The notes under the pieces are model-generated. The model saw only the letters and a list, made by a program, of their open reading frames with translations. It was not told the DNA's origin and did no database searches. Both the position numbers and the translations under genes were made by a program. Of a DNA stretch of 27,500 nt, positions 17,984 to 27,303 are shown piece by piece. Source of the DNA: Prorocentrum cordatum (Eukaryota > Sar > Dinophyceae > Prorocentrales > Prorocentraceae); contig CAUYUJ010016293.1 of the NCBI GenBank assembly GCA_963575745.1, positions 1-27,500 on the forward strand, given 5' to 3'. The stretch's first letter is position 1; every line of letters starts with the position of its first letter.

Positions 17984-19360
17984 CGACTGCGAGGCATCTT
18001 GTGGAGCATTCGTGGGCTGTCTCGAGTACCTTTGTCTTGGCATCACTCTTTGGGAGCGTGTGTACCTAAGCCCAGTGCTAGCGCTGGGTTTAAGGCTGTC
18101 CGCTTGATTCACCGCGTCTGCCCGTTCAGCAAGGCCATGATGAGGCACATCAACAGACGAGGAGTTGCAACCTACCCTGAAAAGAAGTTCCTGGATTGCA
18201 TGCATGGCGGCATTTCCTATCGTCGCAGAGAGGCTGCCATCCGCGTGCGACTTATTACGAGCTGGCGATTATCTCAGATTGGAGTTTCACATGCTACAGT
18301 CTTTTACGATCAAGCGAATGTATTTGGCAGCATGTCTCAGCAGTCCGTGGATGACGTTGACTACCAGCACTATGACATGGGCGATGTCTGGCAAGGTAAC
18401 CAGAACAACCACGCCAGCTACATCACAGTTGACGCCGCAGATGGAGTTGGCACCTTTCGCATTGGTGAAGGAGTCAAGCAGGGTCACCAGTCAGCCCCTG
18501 ACAAGTACAACCGAGTTTTTCAACACAATGTTCTTGAGCCGTGGCTTCAGAGTCGACCTGCACAGCAGAGTGCGCCTATGATGTGCAGCTCTCCCTTCTG
18601 TGCTGACCCTGTGGGCTTGTCGACCACGGATGATGTGGCCCACAAAGTTTTGGGAGCTGGACCGCGGGAAGTTGCAGCCAGCCTTCAAGATGCGAGTCAG
18701 CGATTCGATGCCAAGTTGTGGACGGTAGGTGATACCCAGAACCACGACACGCAGCAGATTGTGCCGCGATTTGTGGGACATGGGGCCATCAAGCATACCC
18801 GAGCACTGTCCGAGATGCACGACTTCGGCGATGTTGTGCAACCTGCTGCGGCATATTTGGGCGTGCAGGTCTCTCACTCATGTCAGAATGCACATCAGCG
18901 TGCAGCGAGTCTAAAAAACATGAGAAGGGCTTGGTGGAGTATGGGAAGGTTTTGGTTTGCTCGTGGTGTGTCGTCGAAGCTCAAGAAGCTGGTCTTTCAG
19001 TGTCGTGTTCAAGGTAGTGCTCTCAGTGGACTTGAATCGTTTGTGTTGATCCCTAGTGATTATCGCCTCCTGGACCCCAATATCCTGGGATGGGGAAAAA
19101 AGCTTCTCGGGGGCGCTGGCGTGCTCAAAATACCTCAGCCCGACGGGACCCTTAAGCATCGAGCGTTCCCACCTCGTAAGCTTCGGCGACTTCTCGGACT
19201 CGTACCTGCCCGACTCGAGCTTCGCAGCAGGCGTCTTCGTTGGCTTCAGTCGTTAGCAGTACATAGGGAAGAAAACGTACAGGTGCTCGCAGCCATGTTC
19301 GGTAAGCTTCCTGGTGAAGAGCAGGCTGCACTTCAGGACTTTAAAGTTGGTGCGCCATGA
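17984..19360 (+). pseudogene. LINE reverse transcriptase domain
   Basis: The uninterrupted frame (453 codons counted from TTG at 17999) carries RT motifs in order: RLIH with K-rich surroundings (about residues 22-46), motif A as VFYDQANVFGSM (Asp104), motif B as GVKQGHQSAP (158-167), motif C as STTDDVA (208-214, Asp211 and Asp212, instead of the usual Phe/Tyr-Ala-Asp-Asp), and AYLGV further on. The thumb-like C-terminal part is rich in Arg, Trp and Leu. All three catalytic Asp residues are kept. It ends with TGA at 19358-19360, where the frame changes. It would copy the element RNA at the nicked target. Confidence 0.9.
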
Positions 19361-20115
19361 GGAGGGGGTCTTTCACGGGAACCCTTGGGCTCTGCAGGCA
19401 CAGACTGATCTCCTCGCTATGGCTCATGTCGAAAATGGACCCGCTCTCCTGCTTAAAGTAGGAGATGCCCCCCTTCGAGTCCTCGAGGATGAGTTTCGAG
19501 ATGAGTTTGGGAAGTTGAACTTTCGAAGTCTTAGGAAGGCGTACTGGGATGATCAACTCGGCACCCTATATGATTATGTTAGTCCTGAAGTTGGAGAAGG
19601 AGGAGGAGTGGTGCATGGAGGGGGAGGAGGACAAGGTGACCAGGCTGGAGGAGTGGCAGCAGGTGGAGGAGGAGGAGGAGGATACCCACAAGCACCTGAC
19701 GGACCCCCTGAAGGCCCACCTGCTCCAGTCTGGGTCTGCGAAGAACTCAATGAGGATGGTTCTCGGCGCGGGCTGGAGTTCTCTGATCGTCTGGCGTGGC
19801 ACGCGCGCATGCGGTTCACCAAGGGGGGTACGCGCGGGCACCGCGCGCTGAGCAATGCGTTGACAGTTGCTAATCAATGTCCGTGGTGTATGAGTGCACT
19901 ATCTAATCGACCCACTGCTAGACAACATGTTCGAATATTGTTTTTGCATCATAACTGTGGTCACTTTCGATATCAAGTCGTTCAGCCTGAGTCTCTGATG
20001 TGTCCAGCATGTGGCGTTGATCGCCATAGCCTTGAGGCTCTTCAGGTGCACATACGTTCACACGTGCAACTCGATCCAGCCGCGCATTTCACCTTTGAGC
20101 GGCCGCAGAGCAGCG
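19348..20115 (+). pseudogene. LINE post-RT segment with two zinc fingers
   Basis: Continues in the third frame after the change near 19345-19360. After a run of RT-tail-like residues, a GGA-rich stretch (19592-19682) encodes Gly-rich low-complexity sequence. Then come two Cys/His modules: C-x2-C-x12-H-x9-C at 19878-19956 (begins CPWCMSAL) and a textbook C2H2 finger C-x2-C-x12-H-x3-H at 20001-20061 (CPACGVD ... HIRSH). Fingers of this type after the RT are known in several LINE lineages and probably bind nucleic acid. The frame remains open to 20687, but beyond about 20110 it reads as Gly/Arg/Ala filler, and the plausible protein moves to another frame. Confidence 0.75.
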
Positions 20116-20943
20116 ATGCAGTGGCTGCCGCCCAGCCTGTCATCGGAGCAGCTCTCGGCGGCGGGGAAGAGGTTAGCGAGCTCTCCCGAAGCCTTCTCAG
20201 CTGGTGGCTACGGAAAGGAGGCACGTGCACGCCGAGGGGGGCCACCAGCGGCATCGAGGGCATCGGCGGCGGCATCGGGAACAGCAGCGGGCGCGCCGGC
20301 GTCAGCGGCTCCAGCGGCGATGGATCTGTCCGACTCCGAGGGCGAGACGGCGCAGGAGACGCTCAAGCAGGTGCTGAACGTCACACAGCGCACTCGCGCG
20401 CTGGAGGGGTGCTTGCTCAGCACACGCATGCTGGACAAAGAGTGCGTATTGAATGCGCGCGCGGTGGCAGCGGCTTAGCACTACATGACGTTGGTGCAGC
20501 AGGATCCCACGGTTCAACCCGGGCCCCCGTCGCTCATGGTGGCCACGGCAGTGTTGCAGGTGTTGCTGGCTCAGCCTGTTGTCAAGGACGCGCAGGACAT
20601 TCGAGCGGAGTTCCTGGGCCTTCAGGGGCTCGTGGAGCGCATCAAGTCGGAGAAGATGGAGCTGGCGGCAGAGTACATCAAGCATAGGCGAGCGAAGTCG
20701 ACCTACCCCAAGGACGGAGAGAAGATGAGGGTGCGGCACACATTCTACATCCACGCGTGTGTGCCTATCGGAGAGCCGCCCCACATGGTGATTGTGCCAG
20801 CGAACCTGCTCGTGTCGAAGTGCCTCCTCAAGCTCGGGTCCGTGCCGAAGCCAGGCCCGCCACCCAAGGGAGGGCCCGAGCGCAAGATTCAGAACTCCCT
20901 GCAGAAAATGTTGAGGGGGGCAAGCACAAGCGGTGGTAGCTGA
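20116..20943 (+). pseudogene. LINE C-terminal helical module
   Basis: A frame starting near ATG 20116 reads SLSSEQLSAAGKRLASSPEA-like residues, an Ala-rich spacer, then an acidic start (DLSDSEGETAQ) and helical segments (LKQVLNVTQRTRALEGCL; VERIKSEKMELAAEYIKHR), with a GPPSLM segment in between. A TAG at 20476-20478 interrupts it in the same frame. The pattern of repeated leucines, 'TR.LEG' and 'GPP' recalls a module I have seen in dinoflagellate retroelement-like proteins, from memory only. Function unknown; possibly RNA or protein binding. It could also be a separate downstream ORF. Confidence 0.55.
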
Positions 20944-21208
20944 TGATGTCCTAGTCTCAGGCTCTGGAGGTTCTCAGATGGAGGGTGCTGGCGAGATTCA
21001 GGCTGTGGGCTCAGGTCATCACAATGTGAGTAGCAGCAGTAGTAATCTAGCGGCGTCTGTGAACACTTTTGGAGCTGGGGGACCCAGACAGTGCGTTTCA
21101 GAGCGGGGGAGAGTTCAATTTTCGGGCTCCTGGACCCCCCCGCAGAGCATGCCCAAGCGTAAACCTAGGAAAGGCAAAGGTGCTGGTCGAGGCAGAGGTC
21201 AGACTTAA
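20915..21208 (+). pseudogene. LINE C-terminal basic tail
   Basis: After a frame change at the G6 run 20914-20919, the frame to TAA at 21206-21208 reads a Gly/Ser/Val-rich stretch and ends in a Lys/Arg/Gly tail (PKRKPRKGKGAGRGRG) typical of nucleic-acid-binding tails. The original frame stops at TGA 20941-20943. The tail makes it likely that this is the true end of the element's coding part. Confidence 0.5.
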
Positions 21209-21583
21209 GTGCTGGGGCCTCAACTTGACTGAATGTGACGTTTCTCGCCTGCCTCCGCCTTCCTGTTCCCTCTCGCCTCCGTCCTCCTGTGGTGGTGTTT
21301 CCTCGTGTGTCTCTCCTTCCCTCTCCCCCCGCTCCTGTGCTGTGTGTGTGCGTGTGCGAATTGAGACGCTTGCCTTCTCACTCTCGGGATCTGGTGCCGA
21401 GGTGCACCGTTCGGGATGTTTTCGTTAGGCTTCTCGACCCTAACGGTTTCTATGGTGTTCCCTGATTAGAAATCTAGTCGCGACGGGAGTGCCGACTTTC
21501 AAGTTTCGCGAGGGGACATGCCCTCATAATGCGCACAGCGGTCATGTGTAATCGGATAAGCATTGCAGACTCGACCAGATGCT
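21209..21583 (+). other. Possible 3' untranslated region of the LINE
   Basis: Pyrimidine-rich at first (CCTCCGCCTTCC-like, 21245-21335), then mixed. No poly(A) or simple-sequence tail is visible before the CAC/TCC tract at 21584, so the 3' end of the element is undefined. Confidence 0.35.
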
Positions 21584-21640
21584 GAGTACCACCACCACCA
21601 CCTCCTCCTCCTCCTCCTCCTCCTCCTCCTCCGCTCCGCC
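21584..21640 (+). repeat. CAC/TCC microsatellite
   Basis: (ACC)n passing directly into (TCC)n. Confidence 0.85.
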
Positions 21641-21832
21641 GCCTCCCCCCCGTCCGGCCGCGAGGGCCCCCGCCCCGAAAAGCGGAGGGGGGGGCGCACG
21701 CGCGCGCCTGGCGGCAGGCGTCTCCTCCGCCAGGGAGAGCAGCCCCGGCGGTGAGCGCGCGGGAGATCCCCAGAAAGGGCCGTAGGCCGGAGGAGCAGCC
21801 TGCGGGAGAGGGGGGCAGAAGTCGGGCTCGGG

Positions 21833-22057
21833 CGAATAGGGGGGGACTGGGAAAGGGGGGGGTACGATATCTGCTCCTCCTCCTCCTCCTCCTCCTCCCT
21901 CCTCCTCCTCCTCCTCCTCCTCCTCTCCTCCTCCCTCTCCTCCTCCTCCTCCTCCTCCTCCTCCTCCTCCTCCTCCTCCTCCTCCTCCTCCTCCTCCTCT
22001 CCTCCTCCTCCGGGACGAAAGGGGGGGATTGGGAAAGGGGGGGGTACGATATCTGCT
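21833..22057 (+). repeat. TCC microsatellite bracketed by 42-43 bp direct repeats
   Basis: An imperfect TCC tract (21874-22010) lies between direct repeats 21833-21875 and 22016-22057, which share TGGGAAAGGGGGGG and GGTACGATATCTGCT. The pairing of duplicated unique sequence around a microsatellite is the same as at 7463-7800. Confidence 0.8.
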
Positions 22058-22298
22058 GCATGCAGCTGGTTTCGGCCTCACCGAGGGGCCCATTCCTCGA
22101 TACGTAGCCGCCTCCGGCGCCGGGAGGCGCCGGGAAAATGAGCTGCGTGAGCTGATTCTGAAGCCCCCCCTTTGCTATGTCCCCCCCTTTCGCCCGACCC
22201 GAAGAAGGGGGGGAGGACGAGCAAGATGGAAAGGACCCAGAGAAGGTCAGGGAAGGGGAGGGGGGGGGGACGAGCCAGATGGAGAGGAACAAGAGGTC

Positions 22299-22436
22299 CG
22301 ACGCTCCAACAAGATTGGGGCGGGGGGGGTCTTGGTCGCTCTCGGCCTCGGGGGGCCCTCGCTGGGCCGCGGGAGCGTCAAAAAACGGCTCAGGGCAGAA
22401 AACTTGCCCCGGGGAAGTGGTCCGGACCTCCGGGGC
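22299..22436 (+). repeat. Dispersed repeat R6, copy A
   Basis: Aligns with 26740-26882: CCGACGCTCCAA, TCTTGGTC, TCGGCCTC, GGGGGCCCTCGC, CTCAGG, GGGGAAGTGGTCC, ACCTCCGGGG. A related AGATGG..AGGACCCAGA word also precedes both copies. Confidence 0.75.
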
Positions 22437-22503
22437 CGCCTGATGTCCGGGAAGGTTAAAGCGACGCGAAGATCGGGACAAAATCGGATCGGGATATCTC
22501 GAA

Positions 22504-22608
22504 GTCTCTGAGAATCGGCGGGTTTGGAGGATGTATTGGGCGCCGCGGCCGCTCCAGAGCGTTCCGGAACGCTCTGAGAGCGCTCCGGAACGCTCTGGAG
22601 CGATTTAT
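22504..22608 (+). repeat. Dispersed repeat R4, copy B, with tandem palindromes
   Basis: Partner of 10215-10328. Contains a perfect 22-bp palindrome at 22555-22576 (core AGAGCGTTCCGGAACGCTCT) followed at once by a second copy with one mismatch (22578-22597). Confidence 0.75.
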
Positions 22609-22821
22609 CCTGATCCTAGCCCTGTTTTAAAGGTACCCATGCCGCTACCGTTCCCTCATTTTCGCCTTCTTGGGCATCCTGGGGGGCCCTCATCGCAGCC
22701 GCTGGATGCGCCTCGAGATTTTGGTCAGGACACACCTGGGGAGAGGTCCGGGGCGTAGCGGTGTCAGTACTTGTCGGTTTCCCCGCACGCCTTGTATTCA
22801 GACGAGCAAGAGGTAGTGCTA

Positions 22822-23350
22822 ATGACGATGATGATGATGATGATGATGATGATGCTGATGATGATGATGATGATGATGATGAAACTGATGATGAAACTGA
22901 TGATGATGCTGCTGCTACTGCTGATGATGCTATGATGATGATGGTGATGGCGATGGTGATGATGCTGCTGCTGATGCTGATGATGATGATGATGATGATG
23001 AGTATGACGAAGATGATGTTGGTGATGATGATGACGATGATGCTGATGATAGTCATGATGATGGTGACGATGGTGATGATGCTGATGATGATGACGATGA
23101 TGCTGATAATGATGATGATGATGATGCTGATGATGATGATGATGCTGATGATACTGATGATGATGGTGATGATGATGATGATGATGATGATGATGGCGAC
23201 GATGACGATTACGAGCATAGCGACGACGATGATGCTGATGATGATGATGATGATATTGGCGATGATGATGACGATGACGATGACGATGACAATGATGATT
23301 GTGGTGGTGGTGATGATGGTGATGATGATGATAATCATGATGATGCTGAC

Positions 23351-23381
<31 letters not shown>

Positions 23382-23809
23382 CTGATGCTGATGCTGATGC
23401 TGATGCTGATGCTGATGCTGATGCTGATGATGATGATGATGCAGATGCTGATGATGATGCTGATGATGATGCTGATTATGATGATGGTGGTGGTGGGTGG
23501 TGGTGGTTATGATTATGATGCTGATGTTGCTGCTGATGATGATGCTGTTGATGATGCTATGATGATGATGATGGTGATGATGATGATGATGATGATGTTG
23601 ATGGCGATGGCGATGGCGATGATGCTGATGCTGATGATGATGCTGATGACGATTGTGATGCTGCTGATGATGATGCTTGTGATGGTGATGGTGTCGGTGG
23701 TGGTGATGGTGCTGTTGCTGATGATGACGATGATGCTGATGATGCTGATGAAGATGGTGTGAGGAGGAGGCTGAGGATGAGGATGAGGATGAGGATGAGG
23801 ATGAGGACG

Positions 23810-23882
<73 letters not shown>

Positions 23883-23955
23883 CGATGACGATGACGATGC
23901 TGAGGGTGATGGTGATGGTGATGGTGATGATGAGGAGGAGGAGGAAGAGGAGGAT
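22822..23955 (+). repeat. 1.1-kb GAT-rich microsatellite
   Basis: Mainly GAT units with GCT, GGT and GAC variants. Higher-order patches include GATGCT dimers (23381-23428), GATGGC (23599-23619) and GATGAG (23774-23813), and a pure GAT run at 23813-23880. It grades into GAGGAG at 23930-23953. Long Met, Ile or Ser/Asp frames across it are translations of the repeat. Confidence 0.95.
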
Positions 23956-24069
23956 GTTACGTTCCAAGACTTCCACGGCTTCCAGGATCTCCGATATCGA
24001 ATGGCCTTCGGCCCATCCTGCCACCGTGCCTGGGTTGTGGGTCAGAGTTCTCAGGGATGCTTCTTTGGG

Positions 24070-24530
24070 TCTCTTCGGAGCGCTTTCAGGGGCCCCATTG
24101 GGGGCAGTTCTGAGTCCTCTTGGGGGCCCCTTGGGGGTTTCTTGGGGGCCTCTTGGGGCCTCTTGGGGGCGGGGGCCTCTTGGAGACCCCTGGGGGACCC
24201 GCGGGGCCGAGGGTTCGAAATGTCGATTCGGGTTCCCCATCTGGGACCCCCCGTGGAGCCGTCTTTGGGCCCTGCTGGGCCGTCTGGAGCGCCTCTTGGG
24301 CCGACTTGGGGCCCTCTTGGGCCGTCTTGGGACCCTCTTGGGGGCCTCTGGGGTCGTCTTGACGCGATCTTGTCTTGGGTCGTCTTGGAGCGTCGGGAAG
24401 CTGAAAAGGCGAGAAGGAGAACACCCTTTAAGCACCTCCAAGGAAAAAACATTGGTGTATGCTTCTTGGGGCCCTGTTCGGTGGCCTCCTGGGGCGTCTT
24501 GGAGGCCTTTTGGGCCGTCTTGGGGTCATC
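24070..24530 (+). repeat. Dispersed repeat R3, large copy B
   Basis: Begins with TCTCTTCGGAGCGCTTTC as copy A (5955) does, contains the shared GCCGAGGGTTC segment (24206-24261), and continues as degenerate CTCTTGGGGGCC and GGGCCGTCTTGG units to about 24530. An ORF-free interlude lies at 24395-24465. Frames of 260-340 codons on the plus strand and of 110-290 on the minus strand cross it, all made of Gly/Leu/Trp/Ser or Pro/Arg/Gln repeats. Confidence 0.75.
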
Positions 24531-24795
24531 GAAAGTGTATGTGAACGATTTCTCGGCGAATCGATGCTCTCTAGGAGCGTCCTGGGCGCCGCAGGAACCC
24601 CCCAGAACTAACGGGAGCCAGCTGGGAAAACCCCAGCAAGGTCGGGCCTTTAGACTTCACAGTTCTCGCTGCAACAGCAGAACAGCCTCCACCCGTCAGT
24701 GCTGCATGCGCTTTGGGGCACTCCACTTCGTGCCAGAGGCACGGTGGCAGATTCCCCACTGCTCCACACCAGCTGCAAACAAGACGGCCGCAATA

Positions 24796-24837
24796 TACAG
24801 CGGAAACCCATGCCAAGAAACACCCTACTTGTCTCCA
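24796..24837 (+). repeat. Dispersed repeat R8, copy B
   Basis: Partner of 14193-14234 (38 of 42 bases). Confidence 0.65.
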
Positions 24838-25024
24838 GCGGGCCTAGCTGGCGCCGCAGTGGCGAGAGTTCGAGGAACACTAGAAATTCGACATCGCTCG
24901 GACGTGTGCATTTGTTCTCGGCGAGGACCATCGAGGAGCATCCTGTATCATCTCGCGGAAAAATACACGCACGACGCCGAAAAATGCACAGGGGGTGGAC
25001 GTTCGAGCGACGGCGAGAAAAGGG

Positions 25025-25191
25025 CATAACCATACATTTTCGGAGTTCCGCGCGGATTTCTTGGATCTGCGCTGGGGCCCTCTGGCGGCGCCTCCAGCTC
25101 CGCCCCTGGCGCGCCCCGCGCGCCAGAGAGGGCTTCCCGGCGCAGAACCAAGGAAGCCCCGCGGATTTCCGAAAGTTTATGTGTATCAATG
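25025..25191. mobile_element. Foldback element FB8 (167 bp)
   Basis: Arms of about 59-65 bases (25025-25083 and 25127-25191), inverted, with cores TTTCGGA, TCCGCG, TTCTTGG, CTGCGC and CCCTCT, extend imperfectly into a GC-rich centre (GGCGGCGCC ... GGCGCGCC). The pairing covers almost the whole element. No coding signal. Confidence 0.65.
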
Positions 25192-25784
25192 TTTGTTCTT
25201 ATGCTAGGGAGGAATCGTTTGTGGCTGCGGGCTGCCAGATTGCACGCCCAGTATGGGGACGGAAGATGCGGGTACGCCTCGGGGCCCATCGGACATTGCT
25301 CTTGTGATTTGACACCAGGTCTTCTTCAGTTGGCATCAGCGGTTGTCCAAAAGGCAAGGGTTGCGTCCAACATGACAAGGATTGTTGTCATAACGGTCCC
25401 AAAAGAGAGCAGTTTTTGTTCCACACAAACAAGCATTGCGGCATTGCTGGTGGGTATCGTACCCCTTCGCTCCGCTCCCACTTCAGGCGTGCAATGTGAG
25501 CATCCCCTCCGCCCCCGCAGTCTCCACCGGCGACCTCCCCCCACCCCCTGTTTTTTCTCTGCGCCCACGCGCCTGTCCTTTTTAGCATGTAGCGGGCACA
25601 GGGCCTGCCAATCCACAGAAGCCCCAGAGCTCGACAGGGAAGGCGTCGTCGCAGAAAAGGCGATGCGTGTGCGTCACCGTGGTGCCACTGAGGCGACTGC
25701 CCGGGCGTCAGTGCTGACGGGTGTCAGCCAATCCCCTCTTGCTCTAGGCCTCACAGGTGGGTTGGGTCGGAGGGTCGCGCCGCA
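25192..25784. other. No feature identified
   Basis: Mixed-composition DNA. Frames on both strands lack recognisable domains. Confidence 0.4.
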
Positions 25785-25890
25785 TCGCCGAGGCATCGGC
25801 GATGCGGCTCGATGCGGAGCTCGATGTTCTCCATGCAGACGTCACCGATGCACCGCCGAGGTCGTCGATGCATCGGCGATGCGGCGCGAT
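25785..25890. repeat. GATGCATCGGCGATGCGG hairpin cluster
   Basis: Several overlapping copies of GCATCGGCGATGC and its complement, partly self-complementary. The same word family occurs inside R2 (near 4485 and 14933). Confidence 0.6.
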
Positions 25891-26739
25891 CCTCCGGCCC
25901 CATCAATCATTTCCGACCCCATTTGGGAGGCCTTTGCTTTCTCACCCAGCGTTGGGAGCCATCCCGAGCCGAGCCCCCCTCCCCCTCCCTTGGGTGGTCC
26001 TGTGCGTGGCGGACACGTGGGAGACAACTGGTGTCAATGTCACGCCGCTTTTCAGGGACCATCAGCGTGTGACACCGTCTGTGTTGTCCGAGGGACTGGT
26101 GTTTCTTCAACAGTGCCAAGCTGATGGGTTCTCAACGGCGGCGTGTCATCGATACTGTTTTTGCTCCCCCACTGACCCGTGTTCGCGACGTGACCTTGGC
26201 TGGCCCACGTCAGCGCTGGCCCTGGTCAGCACGTGTGTAACCAAAGGGTGCTCGTGGTCGGTGCACGCGCAGGGGCGGCCGTTGAATACAGCTGGGTTGC
26301 GCACGCGGTGTGCGCGACACCAGCCGCTCGTTTCATTCCTTCGTCCCGACCGTCTTCCCGCTCGTCCTCCCGTTCGCCCTCGCCCGCTCGCTCTCAGAGG
26401 AGCAGGGGCAACGATGCCGCTGCTCGTTCTGGAGCGCCCTCGTCTCCACGCGGCTGCACTCTCCCTGAAAGTTTGGGGTCGGAGTGTGCCCCGAGGGGTG
26501 CGGGGAGCAGCGGTAGCGGTAGCTTCTCGCCCCCACCCCCCCGTCTTTCTCACCGTCTTTTCCCGCTCACTCACCCCGGCTCGTGCTCATCCTGCTCCAG
26601 GCGGAGCTGTGATCCAGGTAAGCAGGCAGGAGCAGGACTGTGCGCCAGGATGAGCAGCCGCACCAGAGGCAGGGTCAGAAGGGCCGTAGGTCGGAGGAGC
26701 AGCTGCAGAAGAGGGGCAAGATGGCGAGGACCCAGACAC
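25891..26739. other. No feature identified
   Basis: GC-rich DNA with overlapping open frames on both strands, peptides rich in Arg, Pro and Ser, no recognisable domain. Confidence 0.4.
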
Positions 26740-26882
26740 CCGACGCTCCAATAACATTTGGAGCGAGCGGTTCTTGGTCACTTTCGGCCTCTGGGGGCCC
26801 TCGCCGGGCTGCGGGATCGTCATCAAACATCGACTCAGGACGAAAAGCTGGCCTTGGGGAAGTGGTCCATACCTCCGGGGCC
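26740..26882 (+). repeat. Dispersed repeat R6, copy B
   Basis: Partner of 22299-22436. Also preceded by the GGGCCGTAGG.CGGAGGAGCAGC word that occurs at 21778 upstream of copy A, although there it is about 500 bases away because the TCC block intervenes. Confidence 0.75.
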
Positions 26883-26913
26883 CACGCACCAACAACAATT
26901 GCCGAGCATTCTC

Positions 26914-27058
26914 TTTGGGTGGAGGGCAAAGGGTGAAATCTGAAATGCCGTTTCGACGGCTTTTCGAGGCCTGAACCTACAAAGGGTGAATCACAAAACG
27001 GATTGTTCCTCGGGGTGCAAGAGCCAATATGGATTTCACCCTGAGCCCTCCACCCAAC
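26914..27058. mobile_element. Foldback element FB9 (145 bp), MITE-like
   Basis: Terminal inverted repeats 26914-26940 and 27032-27058 match at about 23 of 27 positions (TTGGGTGGAGGGC ... GGGTGAAATC). A third internal AAAGGGTGAA word lies at 26980. No coding signal. Confidence 0.65.
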
Positions 27059-27116
27059 GAAATTGGAGGACCTCCAGCGGGCTTGTGTGGGTCTGTTCAG
27101 TCCAGGACGTTTTCTC

Positions 27117-27303
27117 CCCTCGTCCTCGTCCTGCTCCCCCTCCTCCTCCCTCCTCCTCCTCCCTCTCCTCCTCCTCCTCCTCCTCCTCCTCCTCCTTCTC
27201 CTCCTCCTCTTCCCCTCCCCCTCCCCCCTCCCCTCCCCCCCCTCCTCCCCCTCCCCCTCCTCCTCCTCCTCCTCCTCCTCCTCCTCCTCCTCCTCCTCCT
27301 CCT
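27117..27303 (+). repeat. TCC microsatellite with CCCTCCCC interruptions
   Basis: Two TCC blocks (27131-27209 and 27257-27303) are separated by a C-richer segment. Followed by AATGCTCCGAATTGGAGCA, a short hairpin (GCTCCGAATTGGAGC). Nothing else is called to the window end. Confidence 0.85.

Larger units (their letters stand above)
16216..21208 (+). mobile_element. Nearly full-length decayed LINE (APE-type endonuclease, RT, zinc fingers, C-terminal module)
   Basis: About 5 kb with recognisable non-LTR retrotransposon domains in a consistent order on the plus strand: endonuclease (16216-16939), coiled-coil linker (16940-17983), reverse transcriptase (17984-19360), two zinc fingers (19878-20061), a helical C-terminal module (20320-20943) and a basic tail (to 21208). 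The frame is interrupted by in-frame stops at 17174 (TGA), 17981 (TGA) and 20476 (TAG) and by four frame changes. No RNase H or LTR is seen. No upstream gag-like ORF1 is seen. No poly(A) tail or target-site duplication was found, so the outer boundaries are uncertain. Confidence 0.85.

Noticed and set aside
21474-22481. A 335-codon minus-strand frame with a long Arg run.
   Set aside because: Crosses two TCC tracts and the bracketing direct repeats; the Arg/Gly/Glu runs are the three readings of GGA.
22761-23762. A 333-codon frame made of Asp then Met repeats, and the opposing Ile/Ser frame.
   Set aside because: Direct translation of the GAT microsatellite; no non-repetitive segment with a domain.
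24001-25029. A 342-codon plus-strand frame over the R3 copy.
   Set aside because: Its first half is the CTTGGGG repeat, its second half covers the R8 copy and unrelated DNA, and the opposite strand is equally open; no domain.
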